Of a stretch of 64,000 nucleotides of DNA, positions 17,081-26,118 are shown piece after piece (the stretch's first letter is position 1; each line of letters opens with the position of its first letter). The DNA comes from JAVBLW01 sp031553215 (GTDB lineage Bacteria > Bacillota_I > Bacilli_A > Acholeplasmatales > Anaeroplasmataceae). The translations under genes and the position numbers were made by a program. Below the pieces are notes generated by a model, which was not told the origin of the DNA, did not search any database, and saw only the letters and a program-made list of their open reading frames with translations. The stretch is taken from assembly GCA_031553215.1 (NCBI GenBank), contig JAVBLW010000001.1, forward strand, positions 1-64,000, read 5' to 3'.

Positions 17081-17806
17081 TTATTCACCAACCTTTACCT
17101 GACTAACAAAGACTTTTTTCTCATCTAAATAAGCAACGTTATATACATTATTACCTTCTATAACTTTATATACTTTTACTTTTTCTTTTAAGCGACATTC
17201 ATTAATATGTTCGATTCTAAAAGATATTATATTTTTATTATCTTCCAAAGAGTTATAAACCATATCAGCATATTTAGCATTATTCATATGTTGGTTATGA
17301 TCTATATCAGCGTTTAATACGACATATGCAAAGTCAAATTTTGCTTGTTCAAAATTATCAAACTCAACTTTTTTTGCTATATCATATCTATTACATTCCT
17401 TAGGACGATGCTGTCCATTATAAATGATTTTATCTGTTCTTCCTATTTTTCTAGTAGTAGTATCAACAATTACCCACTTACTTATACCTGTAATTAATAC
17501 TTCTCCAGCCTTATTTCTTATTTCATATTCTCTTTCAAAATCAATTCTACCTTTTTCATGCGGCCATGTAGCTATTATTAATTCATCAAATAGCTTTGGT
17601 TGTTTAATAACATCAAAATTAGTACGTAATAAAATCCAATAATAACCACTTGCATATAATTCATTATATCCTAATCCCAATAAATCTGCATGCTTTCCTG
17701 CAATATCCTGAAAGAAATCTAAGATTGCAGATGGTTTAATGTGATCTTCATTATCAAAATCGTTAGTTCTTAGTTTCACCGTTTCTTCATAATATAAAAC
17801 ACTCAT
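17081..17806 (-). CDS. Acyl-ACP thioesterase family protein
   Basis: 241 residues from the ATG at 17806 (MSVLYYEETVKLRT), which has AGAGGT upstream; the longer frame from 17845 runs through the argF terminator. The protein is a double hot-dog fold of the FatA-like bacterial type: first half HIKPSAILDFFQDIAGKHAD and GYYWILLRTNF, second half with NADIDHNQHMNNAKYADMV, whose Asp-His-Asn-His-Met-Asn motif marks the family. It would release fatty acids from acyl carrier protein. It begins just after the arg operon terminator and precedes the M18 peptidase gene by one base. Confidence 0.85.
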   Translation of the reverse strand: MSVLYYEETVKLRTNDFDNEDHIKPSAILDFFQDIAGKHADLLGLGYNELYASGYYWILLRTNFDVIKQPKLFDELIIATWPHEKGRIDFEREYEIRNKAGEVLITGISKWVIVDTTTRKIGRTDKIIYNGQHRPKECNRYDIAKKVEFDNFEQAKFDFAYVVLNADIDHNQHMNNAKYADMVYNSLEDNKNIISFRIEHINECRLKEKVKVYKVIEGNNVYNVAYLDEKKVFVSQVKVGE

Positions 17807-17821
17807 AAATATACCTCTAAT

Positions 17822-17850
17822 TGAAAATAAGCAAACTGTTTCCAATTTGC
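17822..17850 (-). terminator. Terminator of the arginine operon
   Basis: On the minus strand GCAAA-TTGGAAACAG-TTTGC is followed by TTATTTTCAA, nine nt after the argF stop codon. Confidence 0.65.
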
Positions 17851-17858
17851 CTATCTCT

Positions 17859-18767
17859 TTATCCTAATAATTTTACTAATACAGCCTTTTGAGCATGTAA
17901 TCTATTTTCTGCTTCATCAAAAATTTCATTAGCATGTTCTTCAAATACTTTACTTGTAATTTCTTCTTCTCTATGTGCAGGAAGGCAATGTAATACCATA
18001 GCATCTTTTTTAGCTACAGCCATTACATTATCATTAATTTGATATACTCCAGCAAATATTTTTTTGCGTTCTTCGGCTTCTTTTTCTTGTCCCATAGAAG
18101 CCCATACATCAGTAAATAATACATCTGCATCTTTACTAGCTTTTAATACATCTTCAGTTATTTCAAACATACCTGGAAATTCTTTTGTCCATTCTAAAAT
18201 GTCTTTATCAGGTTGATGAGTTTTTGGACATGCAACTGAAACTTTCATTCCTAATTTTAAACAACCAACAATAATAGAATTTGTCATGTTGTTTCCATCT
18301 CCAATATAAGTGGCCTTTAATCCTTCAAAAGCACCCTTATATTCTCTAATAGTCATTAAATCTGCTAAAACTTGGCAAGGATGTGCATAATCAGTTAAAG
18401 CATTTATTACTGGTATTGAACCATATTTTGCTAAATCTTCAACTTCTTTTTGTGCAAATGTTCTTATCATAATTCCATCTAAATAACGAGATAATACTCT
18501 AGCAGTATCTTCTACTGGTTCACCACGTCCTATTTGTAAATCATTTGAACTTAAGAATAATGGATATCCACCAAGTTCATACATACCAACTTCAAAAGAT
18601 ACACGCGTACGAGTTGAAGCTTTTTGAAAAATCATACCTAACTTTTTACCTTCTAAATGGTGATGTTTGATACCTTGTTTTTTTTCAAATTTTAATTGGT
18701 CAGCCAAATTTAATAACTCTAAAATTTCATTTTTGCTTAAATCCTGTAATTTTAATAAATGTTTCAT
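17859..18767 (-). CDS. argF: Ornithine carbamoyltransferase
   Basis: 302 residues, expected length. It forms citrulline from ornithine and carbamoyl phosphate. Carbamoyl-phosphate site: FQKASTRTRVSFEVGM with STRTR (about residues 50-54). Further motifs are HPCQVLADLMTI (about 130), the ornithine-binding segment DVWASMGQE (about 219-227) and the catalytic cysteine in HCLPAHREEE (about 258-267). Last gene of the arg operon; its ATG overlaps the argD stop by four nt, indicating translational coupling. Confidence 0.97.
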   Translation of the reverse strand: MKHLLKLQDLSKNEILELLNLADQLKFEKKQGIKHHHLEGKKLGMIFQKASTRTRVSFEVGMYELGGYPLFLSSNDLQIGRGEPVEDTARVLSRYLDGIMIRTFAQKEVEDLAKYGSIPVINALTDYAHPCQVLADLMTIREYKGAFEGLKATYIGDGNNMTNSIIVGCLKLGMKVSVACPKTHQPDKDILEWTKEFPGMFEITEDVLKASKDADVLFTDVWASMGQEKEAEERKKIFAGVYQINDNVMAVAKKDAMVLHCLPAHREEEITSKVFEEHANEIFDEAENRLHAQKAVLVKLLG

Positions 18768-19939
18768 TCTGCTAACACTCCTTTCAATATATTTAAACCT
18801 TCTTTTAATTCTTCAAAAGAAATATTTAGTGAAGGTAATAATCTTACTCTATCTTTTGCCGTAAGAACGATTAATCCTTTTGTAATACATTTCTTAGCAA
18901 CCTCAGTTGCGACCACACTAGGCTTTAAACCAATTCCAACCATTAACCCTTTACCTGTCACACAAGTAACGTTTGGATCGCTTAAAAGCATTTCTTCAAT
19001 GATTTTACGACATTCCTTAACATGAGTTAATAATTTATCGTCAATTCTTGATACAACTGAACATCCTGCGGCTGTAACAATTGGATTTCCACCATAAGTT
19101 GTTCCATGTTCACCATACTTCAAAGTATATTCAGTTTTAGGACCGAATAAGACAGCCCCAAGAGGTAAACCACCAGCAATACCTTTTGCTGTAGTAACGA
19201 CATCTGGAGTTAATCCATATTCTTGATAACTATAGAAATATCCTGTACGTCCATTACCAGTTTGTACTTCATCTATTACTAATAAAATATCATTTTTAGT
19301 ACAAATTTCTTGGATACCTAAAATAAAATCTTCATCTAAGTTATTTACTCCGCCTTCACCTTGAATTGTTTCAAGCATGATTGCACAAGTATGTTTAGAT
19401 ATTAAGCTTTTTAAATGTTCTAAATCATTAGGCTTAGCATATTTGAATCCTTCTACGAATGGAAAGAAATATTGATGAAATTTATCTTGACCAGTAGCAC
19501 TTAATGTAGCTATAGTACGTCCATGGAAACTTCCTTGTAAAGTTATTATCTCATTACGATTTTCTCCATATTTGTCATATGAATATTTTCTTACTGTTTT
19601 AATAGCACCCTCATTTGCTTCAGCACCGCTATTTGCAAAAAACACTTTTTTCATATTAGCTTTTTCACATAGCATACTAGCTAAATCTACTTGAGGTTTT
19701 GTATAATATAAATTTGAAATATGTTGAATTTGCCTTGCTTGATTAATAACTGCCTCTACCCATGCTTCATCATTAATACCAAATGTATTAACACCTATTC
19801 CACTACTAAAGTCGATATATTTTTTACCATCAAAATCATAAAGAGTTGACCCCTTACCTTCTTTTATGGCAACATCAAATCTTGCATAAGTATTTGCAAT
19901 ATTATTATTATCTTTTTCTTTTATTAAATCAAATTCCAT
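18764..19939 (-). CDS. argD: Acetylornithine aminotransferase
   Basis: 391 residues from the ATG at 19939 (MEFDLIKEK), eight nt after AAGGAG; a GTG nine nt earlier is less likely. This PLP enzyme converts N-acetylglutamate semialdehyde to N-acetylornithine. Motifs: FSSGIGVNTFG, the phosphate-binding NSGAEANEGAIK (about 101-112), LVIDEVQTGNGRTG (about 215-228) and the PLP lysine in TTAKGIAGGLPLGA (about 245). Within the arg operon, between argB and argF. Confidence 0.95.
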   Translation of the reverse strand: MEFDLIKEKDNNNIANTYARFDVAIKEGKGSTLYDFDGKKYIDFSSGIGVNTFGINDEAWVEAVINQARQIQHISNLYYTKPQVDLASMLCEKANMKKVFFANSGAEANEGAIKTVRKYSYDKYGENRNEIITLQGSFHGRTIATLSATGQDKFHQYFFPFVEGFKYAKPNDLEHLKSLISKHTCAIMLETIQGEGGVNNLDEDFILGIQEICTKNDILLVIDEVQTGNGRTGYFYSYQEYGLTPDVVTTAKGIAGGLPLGAVLFGPKTEYTLKYGEHGTTYGGNPIVTAAGCSVVSRIDDKLLTHVKECRKIIEEMLLSDPNVTCVTGKGLMVGIGLKPSVVATEVAKKCITKGLIVLTAKDRVRLLPSLNISFEELKEGLNILKGVLAE

Positions 19940-19951
19940 ATTTCTCACTCC

Positions 19952-20800
19952 TTATTTAAACATTGTACCTATTCCTTCATCTGTTAATACTTCTATTAAT
20001 ATTGAATGTGGTACACGTCCATCTATAATAAACACTTTTTTAACACCGCGTCTAATTGCTTCAACACAGCATTCTACCTTAGGAATCATACCACCATCGA
20101 TGATTCCTGATTTTTCTAATTGTTTTAATTCACTTACATTTACTTCAGAAATTAAAGTAGAATCATCGTTCTTATCACGCAATAATCCTTTAATATCTGT
20201 CATTGATATAAAGCTTTCAGCATTTAATGCTCCAGCAATGCGAGCCGCCGCTGTATCAGCATTTATATTATATGAATTTCCTTGTTTATCAAAACCTATT
20301 GTTGAAATTACTGGGATGTATCCCATTTCAAGAATATCTAAAATTACTTTTGGATCTACTTTAGTAATTTCTCCAACAAATCCTAAATCTTTATTTAAAG
20401 GTTTAGCTTCAATCATAGAACCATCAAGTCCTGATAATCCAATGGCTTTTCCACCTTTATTTCCTAATAGTTTAACTAAATCTTTATTAATTTTTCCAGC
20501 TAATACCATTTGAGCAACACTTACAGTTTCTTCATCAGTAACACGTAATCCATTAACAAATTTAGTTTCTTTGCCCATTTTCTTTAAAGTCCCTGAAATT
20601 TCAGGCCCACCACCATGAACAAGTACGACCTTTATGCCGATAGTAGATAAAAGAACTACATCTTGCATAACACTTTCTTTTAACTTTTCATCGATCATAG
20701 CATTTCCACCATATTTAACAACAATTATCTTGTCATTATATTTTTGAATATATGGTAGGGCATGGATTAATATTTCAGCATATTGTTCGTTTTTGTTCAT
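19952..20800 (-). CDS. argB: Acetylglutamate kinase
   Basis: 282 residues. It phosphorylates N-acetylglutamate, the second step of the pathway. Amino-acid-kinase motifs: IIVVKYGGNAM (about 25-35), VVLVHGGGPEIS (about 58-69), YNINADTAAARIAGAL (about 180) and ITDIKGLL. The C-terminal segment GGMIPKVECCVEAIRRGV is typical of ArgB. Whether it is feedback-inhibited by arginine cannot be decided; no long N-terminal helix extension of arginine-sensitive forms is obvious. Start with AGGAG; two nt separate it from argJ. Confidence 0.96.
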   Translation of the reverse strand: MNKNEQYAEILIHALPYIQKYNDKIIVVKYGGNAMIDEKLKESVMQDVVLLSTIGIKVVLVHGGGPEISGTLKKMGKETKFVNGLRVTDEETVSVAQMVLAGKINKDLVKLLGNKGGKAIGLSGLDGSMIEAKPLNKDLGFVGEITKVDPKVILDILEMGYIPVISTIGFDKQGNSYNINADTAAARIAGALNAESFISMTDIKGLLRDKNDDSTLISEVNVSELKQLEKSGIIDGGMIPKVECCVEAIRRGVKKVFIIDGRVPHSILIEVLTDEGIGTMFK

Positions 20801-20802
20801 AA

Positions 20803-22023
20803 TTAACTCCTGTAATCTCCATTAATTTTTACATAATCATATGTTAAATCACATCCGAATGATGTAGCAGTAAACTGTCCATCATTTAGACTAACTAATA
20901 TTTTTATTTCTGATTCAGATAATATTTTCTTAGCAATTTCTTCACTAAAATCTATTCCTGCACCATTTACGCAAACATCTATTCTTCCTTCATCGCTTAA
21001 GAATGAAACATTTACTTTATTTACATCAACATCCGCTTTACTGTATCCGATTGCACAAAGTACACGTCCCCAATTAGCATCGGCACCAAACATCGCTGCC
21101 TTAAATAAGCTTGAACAAATAATAGATTTAGCAACTAATCTTGCATCACTTTGACTCTTAGCTCCGCTTACTTCACAAATTAATAATTTTGTAGCACCTT
21201 CTCCATCCTTAGCAATTTGCTTAGAAAGGAAAGTATTTACATATTGTAAAGCTTTAAGAAACTCATCATAATCTTTACCCTTTGCAACTATTTCTTTATT
21301 TCCAGCCATTCCATTAGCTAATACACTAACCATATCATTAGTAGATGTATCTCCATCAACACTAACCATATTGAAAGTATCTTCTACGCTATCATGTAAT
21401 GCTATATTAAGCATTTCACTAGAAATCGCAACGTCAGTTGTAATAAAACCTAGCATAGTAGCCATATTTGGATGAATCATACCAGAACCCTTGCAAATTC
21501 CACCCATTTTACAAACTTTACCATCTATTTCAAATTCAATAGCAATTTCTTTTTTAAATGTATCAGTTGTTGCAATACCACGATAAGCTAAGTCACCATG
21601 TTCTTCACTATTACCAAGACCATTAACTAATTCAGCCATTCCATTTTGAATAGGTTCAATAGCTAGTTTTTGTCCAATAACTCCAGTTGAAGCTACTATT
21701 ACATCACTTGCTTTAATATTAGTATGCTTTTCAACTAAATCACACATAGCCTTAGCGATTTCAATCCCATTAGCATTACAAGTATTTGCATTTCCACTAT
21801 TACAAATAATAGCTTGTGCATATCCATTTGCTACATTTTCTTTAGTTACATAGATAGGAGCACCTTTTACTAAATTAGTAGTATACATTGATGCTGTTGT
21901 ACATATCTTTTCACTTACAATTAAAGTCAAATCTTTCTTTTGGTTATTTTTCTTTATTCCACAAAATATTCCATTTGCTTTAAAACCTTTTGGAGCACAA
22001 ACTCCACTATCAGTATATTTCAT
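20803..22023 (-). CDS. argJ: Glutamate N-acetyltransferase (ArgJ)
   Basis: 406 residues from the ATG at 22023 with AAGGAG upstream (the TTG six nt earlier is unlikely). ArgJ transfers acetyl from N-acetylornithine to glutamate, making the pathway cyclic. The precursor self-cleaves before a threonine; the site is visible as HPNM-A/T-MLGF (about residues 179-189). Other motifs: CNSGNANTCNA, VIVASTGVIGQKL and VSVDGDTSTNDMVSVLANG (short: DGDTSTND). No argA or separate argE is present in the operon, consistent with the ArgJ cycle. Confidence 0.96.
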   Translation of the reverse strand: MKYTDSGVCAPKGFKANGIFCGIKKNNQKKDLTLIVSEKICTTASMYTTNLVKGAPIYVTKENVANGYAQAIICNSGNANTCNANGIEIAKAMCDLVEKHTNIKASDVIVASTGVIGQKLAIEPIQNGMAELVNGLGNSEEHGDLAYRGIATTDTFKKEIAIEFEIDGKVCKMGGICKGSGMIHPNMATMLGFITTDVAISSEMLNIALHDSVEDTFNMVSVDGDTSTNDMVSVLANGMAGNKEIVAKGKDYDEFLKALQYVNTFLSKQIAKDGEGATKLLICEVSGAKSQSDARLVAKSIICSSLFKAAMFGADANWGRVLCAIGYSKADVDVNKVNVSFLSDEGRIDVCVNGAGIDFSEEIAKKILSESEIKILVSLNDGQFTATSFGCDLTYDYVKINGDYRS

Positions 22024-22034
22024 AAACAATCTCC

Positions 22035-22979
22035 TTATAAGCTTAAACCAGTTTTTTCATCTAGTCCAAGCATAATATTCATACACTCAATGGCTGCACC
22101 ACTAGCACCTTTACCTAAATTATCTAAGCAAGCTGTAATACTAATTCTATCGTCATTACCATTTACATAAATATTAATATAATCTTTATCAGCTAACATG
22201 TTAGCTGATAAGAATCCATCTTCTGTTCCAGTTTCTTTATATGGCATTACTCGAACAAATAATTTATCTTTATAATAATTACTTATCTTTTCATGTATTT
22301 CTTTTACACCCATTTTATTACTTAATAAATGAGAATGTAAGGGTATAGTAACTAACATTCCCGCTAAATAATCGCATACATATGGATTAAATAATGGTTC
22401 ATATTTTAAATTACAAATAGCCTTCATTTCTTTTAAATGCTTATGCATTTGTCCCATAGCATATAATCTTGGAGCATCGTATTTTACATCACGATTATCA
22501 TCTTCATATTCAGCTATAGCTTTTTTACCGGCTCCTGAATAACCACTAAGGGCATTACAAGTAATAGGATAATCATTACTAATTATTCCTAATTTTATAA
22601 GTGGATAAACAATACTCATAAATCCACTAGCATAGCATCCTGGTACTGCAACACGATTTGAATTCTTAATTTTATCATAAAATTCTTCTCCTAATTCAGG
22701 AAATCCATATGCCCAAGATGTAAGAGTTCTATGTGCAGTTGATGCATCAATAATTTTTGTTTTATTATTTTCTACTAAAGAAACAGCTTCAATAGATGCT
22801 AGATCTGGTAAGCAAAGAAATGTTACATCAGACTCATTTATTAATCTTTTACGTTCATTTAAATCTTTACGTTTATCTTCATCTATTAATAATAATTCAA
22901 TATCCTTACGATCTTGGAATCGTTCATATATTCTTAAGCCTGTTGTTCCTTCTTTACCATCTATAAAGATCTTAAACAT
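22035..22979 (-). CDS. argC: N-acetyl-gamma-glutamyl-phosphate reductase, type 2
   Basis: 314 residues, shorter than type 1 ArgC (about 345). It reduces N-acetylglutamyl phosphate with NADPH. The N-terminus IFIDGKEGTTGLRIYERF is the nucleotide-binding segment of the short type-2 family. The catalytic cysteine is in AVPGCYASGF (about residues 113-122). SGYSGAGKKAIAEYE and PYVCDYLAGMLVTIPLH follow. It overlaps the argH stop by eight nt. Type-2 ArgC inside an otherwise Firmicutes-like operon is somewhat unusual. Confidence 0.93.
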   Translation of the reverse strand: MFKIFIDGKEGTTGLRIYERFQDRKDIELLLIDEDKRKDLNERKRLINESDVTFLCLPDLASIEAVSLVENNKTKIIDASTAHRTLTSWAYGFPELGEEFYDKIKNSNRVAVPGCYASGFMSIVYPLIKLGIISNDYPITCNALSGYSGAGKKAIAEYEDDNRDVKYDAPRLYAMGQMHKHLKEMKAICNLKYEPLFNPYVCDYLAGMLVTIPLHSHLLSNKMGVKEIHEKISNYYKDKLFVRVMPYKETGTEDGFLSANMLADKDYINIYVNGNDDRISITACLDNLGKGASGAAIECMNIMLGLDEKTGLSL

Positions 22980-24351
22980 CTAAACCTGCCTCCTTTATAA
23001 TTAATTCTATTTGTTCATTTACTGATTCAATTGAAGATGCACCTTTACTTGTTCTTTTAAAAGTACATTTTTCTAGATTTATTTCTTCATATAAATCCAT
23101 TTCAAATAAATCGCTATATTTTTTATATTCACTAATATCTAAGTTTTCTAATACCGTGTTTTTATCAATACATAATCCAACTAAGCTTCCACTTATCTTA
23201 TATGCATCTCTAAATGCCATACCTTTTTTAACTAAATAATCAGCTAAATCTGTAGCATTAATAAATCCTTTTGCGGCAGCATTTCTCATATTAGTTTCAT
23301 TTACTTTAATAGTCGCAAGCATTGGTGTAAAAATTGATAAGCATTGCTTTACTGTATCAACACTATCAAAAATTGCTTCCTTATCTTCTTGCATATCTTT
23401 ATTATAAGCTAAAGGTAATCCCTTTAACATTGTAAGTAAAGTAATTAAATCACCATAAACTCGACCTGTTTTACCACGAACTAATTCCGCAATATCAGGG
23501 TTCTTCTTTTGTGGCATAATACTTGATCCAGTTGAATAAGCATCATCTAAATCAATAAATTTAAATTCCCAACTACACCACATAATTATTTCTTCACTAA
23601 ACCTTGATAAATGCATCATTATAATTGAGATAGTACTTGCAAGTTCTAAACAAAAATCTCTATCAGAAACCCCATCTAGACTATTCGCAGTAATTTTGTC
23701 AAATTCTAACAAGCTCTTTACCATATCACGGTCAATATCATATGTAGTTCCTGCTAATGCACAAGAACCAAGTGGCATATAATTGATTCTCTTATATGTA
23801 TCATCAAGCCTTCCTAAATCTCTAGTAAGCATTGATGCATAAGCTAATAAATGATTACTAAAAGTAATAGGTTGAGCTCTTTGTAAATGAGTGTATCCTG
23901 GCATAATAGTTTTATTATGAATTTTCGCTAATTCAATAATAACTTTTAATAAATTTTTTACTAAAGTCTTAATTTCAGTAATTTCATTTCTTAAATATAA
24001 CCTTATATCTAATGCAACTTGATCATTTCTACTTCTTGAAGTATGAAGCCTCTTTCCAACTTCACCAATTCTAGAAGTAAGTTCTGCTTCAATAAACATA
24101 TGAATATCTTCGGCATTCATATCAAATTGTAATTTACCAGATTTTAAATCATCTAAGATATCGCCAAGATTTTGAACAATCATTTTACTATCAGCTTCAG
24201 GGATAATCCCTTTTTTACCTAACATGATAGCATGAGCAATCGAACCTAAGATATCAAATTCAAACATTCTTGCATCAAATGAAATTGATGAATTAAAATC
24301 ATTTACTTCACTATTCAATTCTTTCTTAAATCTTCCTGCCCACATTGCCAT
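22972..24351 (-). CDS. argH: Argininosuccinate lyase
   Basis: 459 residues from the ATG at 24351 (MAMWAGRF), preceded by AGGTGA; a GTG nine nt upstream is the alternative. It splits argininosuccinate to arginine and fumarate. The fumarase-superfamily signature is SSIMPQKKNPDIAELVRG (about 280-297), with its mobile-loop serine. The N-terminal MWAGRFKKE, SRNDQVALDIRLY and PGYTHLQRAQPITF are all present. Directly after argG with a 12-nt gap. Confidence 0.97.
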   Translation of the reverse strand: MAMWAGRFKKELNSEVNDFNSSISFDARMFEFDILGSIAHAIMLGKKGIIPEADSKMIVQNLGDILDDLKSGKLQFDMNAEDIHMFIEAELTSRIGEVGKRLHTSRSRNDQVALDIRLYLRNEITEIKTLVKNLLKVIIELAKIHNKTIMPGYTHLQRAQPITFSNHLLAYASMLTRDLGRLDDTYKRINYMPLGSCALAGTTYDIDRDMVKSLLEFDKITANSLDGVSDRDFCLELASTISIIMMHLSRFSEEIIMWCSWEFKFIDLDDAYSTGSSIMPQKKNPDIAELVRGKTGRVYGDLITLLTMLKGLPLAYNKDMQEDKEAIFDSVDTVKQCLSIFTPMLATIKVNETNMRNAAAKGFINATDLADYLVKKGMAFRDAYKISGSLVGLCIDKNTVLENLDISEYKKYSDLFEMDLYEEINLEKCTFKRTSKGASSIESVNEQIELIIKEAGLDV

Positions 24352-24363
24352 ATTAATCACCTA

Positions 24364-25587
24364 TTATTTCTTATTTTTTAAATCTAATAATGCTTTTACA
24401 CGAATTGATAATCCAAATAGATTAATAAATCCTTCTGCATCATTTTGGTTATATACTGTATCTTCATCGAAAGTCGCAAATTCTTCACTATATAATGAAT
24501 AAGGACTTGTAATAGAAGCTGGAATAATATTTCCTTTATATAATCTTAATTTTACTTCACCAGTAACTGTTTCTTGTGTTTGATCAACGAATGCACTTAA
24601 AGCTTCACGTAATGGAGTATACCATTGTCCAAAGTATACAATATCCGCAAATTTTAAACCAACTTGTTGTTTGTAATGCATTGTTTCTCTATCTAATGTA
24701 ATAGACTCTAATAATTCGTGTGCTTTATATAATATAGTTCCACCTGGAGTTTCATAAACTCCACGGCTCTTCATACCAACTAAACGATTTTCAACCATAT
24801 CAACGATACCAATACCATTAGCACCACCAACTTTATTTAAAGCCCATACCATATCAGTTGGAGATAATTTTTCTCCATTTAATGATACAGCTTCACCTTT
24901 TTCAAATCCAATTGTGATATATGTAGATTCATCAGGAGCTTTCCAAGGAGATACTCCTAATTCTAATATTTTGTCATACATTGGTTCATTTGCAGGATCT
25001 TCTAAATCTAATCCTTCATGTGATAAATGCCAAATATTTTTATCTTTTGAATAATTTGTTTCACGATTAATTTTCAAAGGAATATTTCTTGCTTCTGCAT
25101 ACTCTATTTCTTCTTCACGAGATTTAATATCCCATTCTCTCCATGGAGCGATAATTGTCATATTAGGAGCAAATGCCTTAATCGCTAATTCAAAACGAAC
25201 TTGGTCATTTCCTTTTCCTGTACATCCATGAGCAATTGCATCCGCACCTTCTTTTAATGCGATTTCAACAATTCTCTTTGCAATAATGGGACGTGCAAAT
25301 GAAGTACCTAATAAATAATTATTTTCATATTTTGCTCCTGCTTTAATAGTTGGATAAACATAATCTTTAACAAATTCATCTGTTATATCTGCGATATATA
25401 ATTTAGAAGCACCTGTCTTAATTGCTTTTTCTTCTAATCCGTCAAGTTCATCACCTTGACCAACGTTTGCTGATACTGCAATAACTTCACAGTTATCATA
25501 ATTTTCTTTTAACCAAGGAATGATAATTGATGTATCTAATCCTCCAGAATATGCTAATACTACTTTTTTAACTTTTGCTTTTGCCAT
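24364..25587 (-). CDS. argG: Argininosuccinate synthase
   Basis: 407 residues. It joins citrulline and aspartate with ATP. The PP-loop is AYSGGLDTSIIIPWLKE (residues 10-26). The AHGCTGKGNDQVRFELA and PWREWDIKSREEEIEYA segments and the C-terminal ENRLVGMKSRGVYETPGG are typical. First gene of the seven-gene arg operon. The start has AGAGG. Expression is expected to rise when tRNA-Arg is uncharged because a T-box with a CGC specifier precedes it. Confidence 0.97.
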   Translation of the reverse strand: MAKAKVKKVVLAYSGGLDTSIIIPWLKENYDNCEVIAVSANVGQGDELDGLEEKAIKTGASKLYIADITDEFVKDYVYPTIKAGAKYENNYLLGTSFARPIIAKRIVEIALKEGADAIAHGCTGKGNDQVRFELAIKAFAPNMTIIAPWREWDIKSREEEIEYAEARNIPLKINRETNYSKDKNIWHLSHEGLDLEDPANEPMYDKILELGVSPWKAPDESTYITIGFEKGEAVSLNGEKLSPTDMVWALNKVGGANGIGIVDMVENRLVGMKSRGVYETPGGTILYKAHELLESITLDRETMHYKQQVGLKFADIVYFGQWYTPLREALSAFVDQTQETVTGEVKLRLYKGNIIPASITSPYSLYSEEFATFDEDTVYNQNDAEGFINLFGLSIRVKALLDLKNKK

Positions 25588-25619
25588 AATTTTTTTCCTC
25601 TTTTCTAATTTTTTTTTAT

Positions 25620-25845
25620 AAAAAAAGCCTCTTTCAAAAAACGAAAGAGACGCTTTATGCGCGGTACCACTCTACTTGCTTAATGTCTTTAACATTAGCC
25701 ACCTCAAACTCTTAACGCGAGCAACGCTTATTCTACTACCTTCAAATAAATACTTCATAAGTGCGTTTCATATAATAACATTGTCAACTTTCACCATCTT
25801 TGACTCGCTTAAAAGGCTAATATATTACTCTCTTAATCATCAGTA
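25620..25845 (-). promoter_or_regulatory. T-box leader (tRNA-Arg) of the arginine operon
   Basis: On the minus strand: Stem I with AGAGAGTA and the apical GATGGTGAAAG. The specifier CGC (Arg) is at 25763-25765 in the context GAAA-CGC-A. The T-box AGAGTGGTACCGCGC is at 25673-25659; its UGGU would pair with an ACCA tRNA end. A terminator GCGTCTCTTTC/GAAAGAGGC with a T-run covers about 25652-25620. The specifier matches the arginine genes downstream. Confidence 0.93.
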
Positions 25846-25860
25846 TATTCCTTTAAAAAT

Positions 25861-25943
25861 AAAAAAGGGACCACTTGAATATTAGTCCACGTTTAGAAGG
25901 ACTAATAATTATGAAAAAGTCCGTTCATAATTATACTCAAGTT
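25861..25943 (-). promoter_or_regulatory. Second structured leader element upstream of the arg T-box
   Basis: On the minus strand ACTTGAGTAT (25942-25933) can pair with ATATTCAAGT (25882-25873, one G-U). This encloses stem AATTATGAA/TTCATAATT and stem TTAGTCC/GGACTAA: a compact three-way junction. Four segments GGACT (about 25922-25918), AGTCC (25903-25899), GGACT (25888-25884) and GGTCC (25872-25868) can pair 1:2, 2:3 or 3:4. The 3:4 hairpin is followed by C and TTTTTT (25866-25861), i.e. a terminator. No match to a known riboswitch class was recognised. Confidence 0.55.
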
Positions 25944-25970
25944 TACTTTATTTTTAAACCATCTTTGCAT
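25902..25970 (-). CDS. Possible 22-codon leader peptide in the arg leader
   Basis: ATG at 25970 opens a frame MQRWFKNKVNLSIIMNGLFH-NY ending in TAG at 25904-25902, inside segment 2 of the attenuator-like structure. It has one Arg codon and one Trp codon. No convincing Shine-Dalgarno sequence precedes it, so translation is uncertain. It is listed because its stop position is exactly where a translating ribosome would disrupt the alternative pairings. Confidence 0.2.
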   Translation of the reverse strand: MQRWFKNKVNLSIIMNGLFHNY

Positions 25971-25998
25971 TACATCAATATTTTTTATTGATACTATT

Positions 25999-26026
25999 AT
26001 TATACTTTTTTTATTTTCAATGTCAA
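25999..26026 (-). promoter_or_regulatory. Promoter of the arginine operon
   Basis: TTGACA (26026-26021), a 16-nt spacer and TATAAT (26004-25999) on the minus strand. It gives a leader of about 400 nt before argG, with ATCAATA/TATTGAT forming a hairpin at its 5' end. Confidence 0.8.
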
Positions 26027-26118
26027 CGAATTATTACCTTTTTTTCTTTTTTTTACCAAAAAAGCGTTTTTAGAGTTAAACATATTATATTTATGATATA
26101 ATATCCTCGGTGATTTTA

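Noticed and set aside
18667..19025. Plus-strand ORFs across argF/argD
   Set aside because: Antisense shadows of two well-supported arg genes.
25861..25943. Second (tandem) T-box in the arg leader
   Set aside because: It has TGGTCCC but not the TGGNACC T-box core, no Stem I apical motif and no specifier loop; recorded instead as a separate structured element.
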